A DNA stretch of 12,074 nucleotides from an uncultured Chromatiaceae bacterium (GTDB taxonomy: Bacteria; Pseudomonadota; Gammaproteobacteria; Enterobacterales; Alteromonadaceae). Numbering within the stretch: position 1 is the stretch's first letter; the number at the start of each line of letters is the position of its first letter. The notes under the pieces were generated by a model, which ran no database searches, was not told where the DNA came from, and saw only the letters and a program-made list of their open reading frames with translations. A program made the position numbers and the translations under genes. Positions 7,472 to 12,074 of this stretch are shown one piece after another. The stretch lies in assembly GCA_946482325.1 (NCBI GenBank), contig CAMLRA010000128.1:1-12074 (forward strand), given 5' to 3'.

Positions 7472-7553
7472 TCGCTGCGAACTGGCGGATAACTGGCACT
7501 ACGCCAAAATTTTTTGATTGGATCAGCAATTCGCAGCGATTGGCTGATTTACA
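7472..7553. promoter_or_regulatory. Divergent control region between photolyase operon and sensor kinase
   Basis: The 128-bp gap 7432-7559 separates two divergent transcription units and is rich in symmetry. A perfect 10-bp inverted repeat, TCGCTGCGAA (7472-7481) / TTCGCAGCGA (7530-7539), lies 48 bp apart. The direct repeat AACTGGC occurs at 7480-7486 and 7491-7497, 11 bp apart and so on the same helix face. GATTGG occurs at 7516-7521 and 7538-7543. ATCAGC (7522-7527) mirrors GCTGAT (7543-7548). TTTACA (7548-7553) followed 17 bp later by TAGCTT is a weak candidate promoter toward the kinase. These could be operators for a light- or stress-responsive regulator. No known regulator motif is recognised. 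Confidence 0.45.
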
Positions 7554-7559
7554 ACCGCG

Positions 7560-8954
7560 ATGCTTTTCGCTAGCTTAAATTTTAATCTGGCAGGCGGCGG
7601 GGTTGACGTGGATCCTTTTGAGCATATTTTATTGGATGTGTCGGCATCGCCGCTGATTGACCTTGGCGCATGGGAGCAGGCCAGTCAGCTGATTTTGCAG
7701 AGTCTGCAAAAGGGCTTGGCCGTGCAGCGGGTCAGTCTGTGGCTGTACGACCTTGGTGATCAGAGTATGGTCTGTCAGTTGTTGCTTGATGGCGAGCGCT
7801 TCGCAACTGAACCGTTGCGCCTGCAGGCCAGCCAGTTCCCGGCTTATTTTCAGGCGCTGCGCCGCGAGCGTGCTATTGTGGCACATGACGCACGTGTCGA
7901 CCCGCAGACCGCAGAATTTCTTGATTATCTGCAAAACCATCAGATATTTTCCATGCTGGACCTCCCGGTTCGGCACTTGGGCAAAATGATTGGCATTATT
8001 TGTTGTGAACATACCCTCCGCTGCCGCCAATGGACTGACAATGAAGTCCGTTTTGCCGCCGCCATGGCTGATCAGGTCGGGCGTGCATTAAATGCTGACC
8101 GTTTCCTGAGTGCGCAAAGCCAGCTGGAGCAGCTGAACCTGCAGCTGGAGCAGAGGGTTGAGCAGCGTAGTCAACAGCTGGCGGACACTGATGAATTAGT
8201 GCGGCGCGCCCACCAGCAGATGGAAGCACAGGCCCGGCTCGCTACTTTAGGCGGCATTGTTGCTGGTGTGGCGCATGAAGTGAATTCACCGCTTGGTGTT
8301 GCACTGACAGCCAATACATTGTTGGAGCAACGGCTGCAGGACTTTATCTTTGGCATGCGTGAGCGGTCGATCAGTGCGTCGCAGGCGATGAGTTTATTAG
8401 TGCAAATGCATGAGAGTTCGCTGTTGGTGACTGCCAATTTGCAGCGCGCCCAGCGCCTGATGGCGCAGTTTAAAGAAACTGCGGCGCATCAGACCCGGGT
8501 GGAATCGGCGCCTGTGGCGTTTCGTCAGCTGGTGGTTGATTTGCTGGCCAGTCTGACGCCGGCAACACGGCAAGTTCCGGTGTTTCCCGATGTGTACATA
8601 GACCCCAATCTGACGCTCATCACGGCAGCAGATGTGTGGCTGCAAATTCTGACCAATCTGGTGCTCAATAGTTGCCTGCATGCGTTTAGCGGCACCGCAC
8701 ATCCGGCCATTAGTATCAGCGCCACGTTGAACGACCAGCATGAGCTGCAGTTTGTCTACAAGGACAATGGCTGTGGTTTAACTCCGCAGGTGCGCCAGCA
8801 GATTTTCGAACCGTTTTTTACCACAAAGCCCAATGCCGGCGGCACTGGTTTGGGCATGTCGATTTTAAAACAGCTGGTCGAGAAAAAACTTTGTGGTGAG
8901 CTGAAATTGCTGGAAGAGCCGGGGTTCGGCCTGCAAATTTGTTGTCTGGCCTGA
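7560..8954 (+). CDS. GAF-domain sensor histidine kinase
   Basis: This 464-aa protein lacks an obvious signal peptide or membrane span, so it is a cytoplasmic sensor. Order: GAF-type sensor domain (about 30-180), coiled coil (about 185-225), dimerisation/phosphoacceptor helix with H239 in GVAHEVNSPLG, and an ATPase domain with N box (NLVLNSCLHAF, 366-376), G1 (DNGCGL, 402-407), F box (FEPFFTTK, 416-423) and G2 (GGTGLGMS, 427-434). It has no receiver domain, and no response regulator is encoded in the window, so the partner is unknown. The ATG at 7560 has no clear ribosome site. An in-frame GTG at 7608 (MDPFEHILLD) follows a GGCGGGG stretch and would remove an AT-rich, promoter-like segment, so it may be the true start. 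It diverges from the photolyase operon, which makes a light or oxidative signal possible but unproven. Confidence 0.88.
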   Translation: MLFASLNFNLAGGGVDVDPFEHILLDVSASPLIDLGAWEQASQLILQSLQKGLAVQRVSLWLYDLGDQSMVCQLLLDGERFATEPLRLQASQFPAYFQALRRERAIVAHDARVDPQTAEFLDYLQNHQIFSMLDLPVRHLGKMIGIICCEHTLRCRQWTDNEVRFAAAMADQVGRALNADRFLSAQSQLEQLNLQLEQRVEQRSQQLADTDELVRRAHQQMEAQARLATLGGIVAGVAHEVNSPLGVALTANTLLEQRLQDFIFGMRERSISASQAMSLLVQMHESSLLVTANLQRAQRLMAQFKETAAHQTRVESAPVAFRQLVVDLLASLTPATRQVPVFPDVYIDPNLTLITAADVWLQILTNLVLNSCLHAFSGTAHPAISISATLNDQHELQFVYKDNGCGLTPQVRQQIFEPFFTTKPNAGGTGLGMSILKQLVEKKLCGELKLLEEPGFGLQICCLA

Positions 8955-8990
8955 TTGTCAGGCGGCAGCGACTACTGTCAGAGTTGTTAT

Positions 8991-9005
8991 TGTGATAGTG
9001 TCACA
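8991..9005 (+). promoter_or_regulatory. Putative Zur operator over an extended -10 (DUF2796 gene)
   Basis: TGTGATAGTGTCACA is a near-perfect palindrome. Its 13-bp core GTGATAGTGTCAC matches the gammaproteobacterial Zur-type consensus GTTATAnTATAAC at 9 of 12 fixed positions. The segment TGTGATAGT also reads as an extended -10 (TGn-GATAGT), so a bound repressor would block RNA polymerase. Transcription would begin near 9006, about 40 bases before the ATG at 9047. The 8955-9046 gap holds nothing else that I can name. Zur control of DUF2796/ZrgA genes is known in Vibrio; here it is inferred. Confidence 0.55.
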
Positions 9006-9046
9006 TCTTTTCTCAGCCTGATGGCGGGTTTATGTGGAGATTAGAC

Positions 9047-9577
9047 ATGCGCAATTTGGTAAAAGGGTTATTGTTGTGCATAGCTACGGGGCCGGTATTC
9101 ACTGCAGCCTGCGGGGAACCCGGCCATGAAGCACATGGTGCCCATTTGCATGGCGAGGCTCAGCTCATGCTGGCAACCGACGGCGGACTGCTGGAAATAA
9201 TGCTTGAAAGCCCGGTGGGCAATTTGCTTGGTTTTGAACATAACCCCGGCACTGCAACGGAACAGCAAGCCTGGCAGCAACAACAAGCCTTGTTAAAAAG
9301 CGGACAGTGGCTGCAACTGCCGTCGTCAGCCCAATGTGTATTGCAACAGCAGCAGCTGGAAGACCCATGGGCCAAAGCCGGGCAGCACGCCGATATCAGC
9401 ATCAGTCTGAGTTATCAATGTAGTGCAGCTGAATTACTGAATGAGGTGAAAGTCATATTGTTCACAACAGCCGCTGACTTGCAGCAAATCGACGTGCAAT
9501 GGGTCAGTGGCGGCCAGCAGGGCGCGGCTACTTTGAGCGCAAAACAGCCGGTGCTGCAGTTACCCGGCACCGAATAG
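9047..9577 (+). CDS. zrgA: DUF2796 / ZrgA-like periplasmic zinc-locus protein
   Basis: This 176-aa exported protein has a signal peptide (MRNLVKGLLLCIATGPVFTAA). The ATG at 9032 would add five residues but lacks a ribosome site, whereas the ATG at 9047 has GGAGA six bases upstream. The mature start GHEAHGAHLHGEAQL (histidines 27, 30, 33, 35) and the LGFEH motif (61-65) are typical of DUF2796. This family includes ZrgA of the Vibrio ZrgABCDE zinc-uptake system. C97 and C125 may form a disulfide. The long His/Asp-rich loop often present between these cysteines is almost absent here (one His, H114). Cys22 follows the signal (TAAC), but the lipobox is poor. It is separated from the ABC genes by an opposing gene yet shares a similar upstream operator with them. 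Confidence 0.85.
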   Translation: MRNLVKGLLLCIATGPVFTAACGEPGHEAHGAHLHGEAQLMLATDGGLLEIMLESPVGNLLGFEHNPGTATEQQAWQQQQALLKSGQWLQLPSSAQCVLQQQQLEDPWAKAGQHADISISLSYQCSAAELLNEVKVILFTTAADLQQIDVQWVSGGQQGAATLSAKQPVLQLPGTE

Positions 9578-9591
9578 AAGCAGTTGTCCCC

Positions 9592-9629
9592 AAAACAAAA
9601 AACACAGCAATAGCTGTGTTTTTTGTTTT
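9592..9629. terminator. Bidirectional terminator between convergent genes
   Basis: This is a perfect 17-bp inverted repeat: AAAACAAAAAACACAGC (9592-9608) and GCTGTGTTTTTTGTTTT (9613-9629) around the loop AATA. It has a GC-containing tip and T-rich runs on both strands, 14 bases after the DUF2796 stop and before the stop of the opposing DUF3299 gene at 9725. It can end transcripts from either side. Its right arm is the start of repeat copy 2. Confidence 0.9.
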
Positions 9630-9664
9630 CTACATCCATGTAGAAAATTGCTTCGCAACCAGCC
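9613..9664 (+). repeat. Dispersed intergenic element, copy 2
   Basis: This is the second copy of the 52-bp element at 81-132, with six differences. Its palindrome is better than in copy 1: TTTTCTACAT (9626-9635), CC, ATGTAGAAAA (9638-9647). Two of the six differences are a matched pair (T to C at 9630 and A to G at 9643) that keeps the stem paired. The block TTGCTTCGCAACCAGCC (9648-9664) is identical. Weaker similarity continues to about 9696 (CCAAAAA at 9674, GGAC at 9687, TTTTT at 9692) after a 9-base insertion (9665-9673). The remaining gap to 9724 shows nothing else. Confidence 0.75.
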
Positions 9665-9724
9665 TGTGGCTGTCCAAAAACGTTCCGGACATTTTTGTGT
9701 TTTGGCGCCACCGCTTTCACTGAT

Positions 9725-10336
9725 TTACTCGTAAACGTACTCGCTGATTTTGTCGACTTTCAGGCTATAAGCGGAATTGGCCAGGTCATGGCTCATCGTA
9801 TCCGTGGTCATAGTGCCTTCGATCCAGAATGGGTTGTAAATCAGGTCGGCTTTTAAGTTTTTGGCGCCACTGACATAGACAATCTGGTTTGGTGGCGGCG
9901 GTGGCACGTGGATACAAGCGCCGAAATAGGGCACCAGAAAAAATGCAGTGATGTTCTGGTCAGCGTCGTATTCAATCGGCACGACAAAACCCGGTAATTT
10001 CACTTTGCGGCCGTTCAGTTCAGCACGCACGTTGGCTGACGACATCACATCGGCCCAGGCTTTCATCGATGGGTCATTACTGGCATTAAAGTTTTTGTTG
10101 ATTGCAGAGCCGGCGCCTTCGCCGCCTTCATGACTGACTTCTGGCAAGGCTTCCATTTTTTGTAAGTCAGCATCCGGTAATAAATCTGTCCATTCCAATT
10201 CTATGACTTTGCTTTTATCTGCCGGCAGGCTGCGCGTTGCAGGCGCCTGTTCAGCGGTTTTTGCAGTTTCGGCAGCCATCGCTGGCGCAGATGCGACCAG
10301 TGCCAGAATAGTTCCTATTAACAACGGTTTGAACAT
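9725..10336 (-). CDS. DUF3299 periplasmic protein of the zinc ABC locus
   Basis: This 203-aa exported protein has a clear signal peptide (MFKPLLIGTILALVASAPAMA, cut near residue 21). An Ala/Thr-rich linker precedes a DUF3299 domain (about 45-203) with LPGFVVPIEYD (114-124) and FFLVPYFGACIHVPPPPPN (132-150). C141 and H143 in GACIHVPPPPP are the obvious candidates for metal or redox contact. DUF3299 proteins are commonly found with DUF2796 and MacB-like ABC genes, which suggests a periplasmic accessory of the same transporter; the biochemical role is not known to me. Upstream, GGAAGAAG lies about seven bases before the ATG. The gene runs opposite to its presumed partners, sharing its upstream region with the ABC operon and converging on the DUF2796 gene. 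Confidence 0.85.
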   Translation of the reverse strand: MFKPLLIGTILALVASAPAMAAETAKTAEQAPATRSLPADKSKVIELEWTDLLPDADLQKMEALPEVSHEGGEGAGSAINKNFNASNDPSMKAWADVMSSANVRAELNGRKVKLPGFVVPIEYDADQNITAFFLVPYFGACIHVPPPPPNQIVYVSGAKNLKADLIYNPFWIEGTMTTDTMSHDLANSAYSLKVDKISEYVYE

Positions 10337-10357
10337 TGGAGCTTCTTCCCGACTATA

Positions 10358-10371
10358 TGTTATAAAATCAC
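10358..10371 (+). promoter_or_regulatory. Putative Zur operator over an extended -10 (ABC operon, divergent DUF3299 gene)
   Basis: GTTATAAAATCAC (10359-10371) has a perfect left Zur half (GTTATA) and a 4/6 right half. It is identical to the site at 8992-9004 at 9 of 13 positions, including the right end TCAC. Preceded by T, it also forms an extended -10 toward the ABC genes (TGT-TATAAA, 10358-10366). The distance from the TG to the GTG start at 10415 is 57 bp, against 56 bp at the other site. It lies 22 bp before the DUF3299 start on the other strand, so one site could control both directions. Confidence 0.5.
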
Positions 10372-10414
10372 GGTTTTTCCCATCATATCATTATTCAAAG
10401 GGCTGCTTGTCGCC

Positions 10415-11116
10415 GTGGATCTGAATATTCCCGCAATTGAACTCAAAAATCTGCGCCATCAATGGCCGGGGCAGGCGTTTTGTCTGCAGATCCCGGCGCT
10501 GACTTTGGCGGTTGGACAACATCTGTTTATCCGGGGAGCTTCGGGCTCCGGCAAAACCACCTTACTGAATCTGCTGTGTGGAGTGCTGAGCATCCAGCAG
10601 GGCGAAATCCGCTTGGCAGGTGAGCTGCTGCAACCCAATTCAGCGGCCAAACGTGACCAGCTGCGCGCCCGCCGGATCGGCGTGGTGTTCCAGCAGCTTA
10701 ACCTGATCCCGTATTTGTCGGTGCTGGACAATGTGCTGCTTGGCCAGGCGTTTAGTGGCAAGCCGGCAGACACTGCACGGGCAAAGCAGTTGTTGCAGGC
10801 GCTGCAATTGCCTCAGGATCTTTGGCAGCAAGCCGCTGCGGCACTGAGCGTTGGTCAACAGCAGCGGGTTGCCATCGCGCGGGCTTTGCTGGGCAAGCCA
10901 ACGTTATTAATCGCAGACGAACCGACTTCTGCACTGGACGCCGATAACCGCGATGCTTTTATGCGGGTGCTGTTACAGGAAGCCAATGCGGCCGGGAGTA
11001 CCGTGATTTTTGTCAGCCATGATCAGGCGCTGGCCGGTTATTTCCAGCATCAGCTGGATATGGGCCGGCTTAGCGATGGCGTCGTGGCCGTGCGGGGAGA
11101 AACAGCATGTTGTTGA
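10415..11116 (+). CDS. ABC transporter ATP-binding protein (MacB/LolD-like, zinc locus)
   Basis: This 233-aa cytoplasmic ATPase should drive the FtsX-like permease encoded next. Motifs in order: Walker A GASGSGKT (41-48), Q-loop VFQQLNL (Q93), signature LSVGQQQR (144-151, Val where LSGGQ has Gly), Walker B TLLIADEP (163-170), D-loop SALD (172-175) and H-loop SH (H202). It belongs to the MacB/LolD-type group. Translation starts at GTG 10415. No strong ribosome site is visible, although AAAGGG lies about 12 bases upstream. Its end overlaps the permease ATG by 10 bp, implying coupling. By context with DUF2796 and DUF3299 it fits the ATPase of a ZrgABCDE-like zinc system; the exact cargo is inferred. 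Confidence 0.9.
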   Translation: MDLNIPAIELKNLRHQWPGQAFCLQIPALTLAVGQHLFIRGASGSGKTTLLNLLCGVLSIQQGEIRLAGELLQPNSAAKRDQLRARRIGVVFQQLNLIPYLSVLDNVLLGQAFSGKPADTARAKQLLQALQLPQDLWQQAAAALSVGQQQRVAIARALLGKPTLLIADEPTSALDADNRDAFMRVLLQEANAAGSTVIFVSHDQALAGYFQHQLDMGRLSDGVVAVRGETACC

Positions 11117-12074
11117 AATTAGCCCGGCAAAGTCTGTGGAGCCGGCGGGGCACCGCCTGGCTGACCTTGTGTTCTTTGATCATCTCGCTGAGCCTGTTAC
11201 TCGGCATTGACCATTTGCGCCTGGAAGCCAAACGCAGTTTTACCAGTACGGTTGCCGGCACTGATTTGATTGTCGGCGCCCGTTCCGGCCAGCTGAATTT
11301 GTTGCTGTACACCGTGTTTCGCATCGGCAATGCCACCAATAACATCAGCTACGCGCATTATGAGCAAATCAGCAAGCACCCGCAGGTGCGCTGGGCTATC
11401 CCGCTGGCGCTGGGCGATTCGCATCGTGGTTTTCGTGTGCTCGGTACCAACACTGACTATTTCCGCTATTTCCGTTACGGCGAGCAGCAGTCGTTGCAGT
11501 TAGCGGCCGGGCGTGAATTCAGCACTGTGTATGAAACCGTGCTCGGCGCGGATGTGGCGAAAAAACTCGGTTATCAACTCGGGCAGGAAATTGTGTTGTC
11601 GCACGGTGTCGGCAAAGTCAGTTTCAGTCAGCATAAAGACCAGCCATTTACCGTGGTCGGGATTCTGGCACCGACCGGTACGCCGGTTGACCAGTCGGTG
11701 CATGTCAGCCTGACGGGGATTGAAGCTATCCATCAGGGCTGGCAAAACGGTGCGCCTGCCATGCGTAAACCCAAAACTGTGTTGTCTGAGGCCGAGCTTT
11801 CGGCGCTTAAGCCGACAGTGCTGACCGGCGCTTTGCTTGGACTTAAATCTAAAGTGGCGACTTTTGCTGTGCAGCGGCAAATCAATGAATTTAAGGCTGA
11901 ACCTTTAACCGCGATTTTACCGGGCGCGGCGCTGGCAGAGCTGTGGCAAATGCTGGTACTGGTGGAAAATCTGTTGCTGGTGATCACTGCGCTGGTGTTG
12001 CTGGCAGCCTTAATTGGCCTGACCACCACTTTATTGGCAGCGCAACGGGAGCGGGCGCGTGAACTGGCGATCCT
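11107..12074 (+). CDS. FtsX/MacB-like ABC permease, 3' end beyond the window
   Basis: The frame stays open from the ATG at 11107 to the window edge (322 full codons). It opens with MLLKLARQSLWSRRGTAWL and a membrane helix (about 17-34), as in MacB-type permeases. A large periplasmic MacB-PCD-like domain follows (about 40-270), with typical strands such as GTDLIVGARSG, GREF and FTVVGILAPTGTPVD. The second membrane span (about 281-310) then begins and leads into the FtsX core (AAQRERARELAI). The remaining helices lie outside. It overlaps the ATPase gene by 10 bp. It is the membrane partner of that ATPase, probably in a DUF2796/DUF3299-linked zinc system. No frameshift is seen in the visible part. 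Confidence 0.88.
   Translation, partial: MLLKLARQSLWSRRGTAWLTLCSLIISLSLLLGIDHLRLEAKRSFTSTVAGTDLIVGARSGQLNLLLYTVFRIGNATNNISYAHYEQISKHPQVRWAIPLALGDSHRGFRVLGTNTDYFRYFRYGEQQSLQLAAGREFSTVYETVLGADVAKKLGYQLGQEIVLSHGVGKVSFSQHKDQPFTVVGILAPTGTPVDQSVHVSLTGIEAIHQGWQNGAPAMRKPKTVLSEAELSALKPTVLTGALLGLKSKVATFAVQRQINEFKAEPLTAILPGAALAELWQMLVLVENLLLVITALVLLAALIGLTTTLLAAQRERARELAI

Noticed and set aside
8991..9005. CRP-like site (TGTGA...TCACA)
   Set aside because: The half-sites are right, but the spacer is 5 bp instead of 6. The odd-length symmetry, the gene context and the similar box at 10359 fit Zur better.
9665..9724. Possible intrinsic terminator for the DUF3299 gene (GTCC...GGAC pairing near 9672-9691)
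   Set aside because: The stem is only 4-5 bp, with a loop of about 11 bases and no T run in the right place on the minus strand. The 17-bp bidirectional hairpin at 9592-9629 is a far better candidate.
10358..10414. Separate well-defined promoter for the minus-strand DUF3299 gene
   Set aside because: A/T-rich candidates exist, but no -35/-10 pair with acceptable spacing could be fixed by eye, so none is listed.

Overview
The window looks like ordinary chromosome of a gammaproteobacterium. The tRNA-Leu(CAG) closely resembles the enterobacterial one, and the protein families and a Zur-type zinc locus fit marine or freshwater Alteromonadales/Chromatiaceae such as Rheinheimera or Arsukibacterium. 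That genus guess is memory-based and was not tested. No insertion sequence, integrase, prophage or CRISPR array is visible.

Layout from left to right: (1) the 3' part of a tRNA-Leu(CAG) gene with its terminator and a dispersed intergenic repeat (1-160). (2) A SixA-like histidine phosphatase (228-719). (3) A coupled envelope pair: a lipoprotein with a papain/transglutaminase-like region plus TPRs (892-2067), overlapping a secreted M28 zinc aminopeptidase (2045-3010). (4) A minus-strand operon of three photolyase/cryptochrome flavoproteins from three different branches of the superfamily (3005-7431). It holds an iron-sulfur (6-4) photolyase, a divergent Cry-DASH and a class-I-like photolyase, transcribed in that order and joined by a 4-bp overlap and a 3-bp gap. 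(5) A 128-bp divergent control region with several symmetric repeats, then a GAF-domain sensor histidine kinase (7560-8954). (6) A zinc-uptake type locus: DUF2796/ZrgA-like periplasmic protein (9047-9577), DUF3299 protein on the opposite strand (9725-10336), ABC ATPase (10415-11116) and an FtsX/MacB-like permease cut off by the window end (11107-12074).

Three observations stand out. The three-photolyase cassette suggests a dedicated light-repair or light-sensing module. Two Zur-like 13-mers sit over extended -10 sequences at almost the same distance (56 and 57 bp) from the start codons of the DUF2796 and ABC genes, which links these separated transcripts into one probable zinc regulon. A 52-bp intergenic element occurs twice, 9.5 kb apart, at the end of a terminator, and its two copies differ by a base-pair-preserving double change in a palindromic stem. 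I see no clearly new system; the most novel items are the photolyase cassette and the repeat element.
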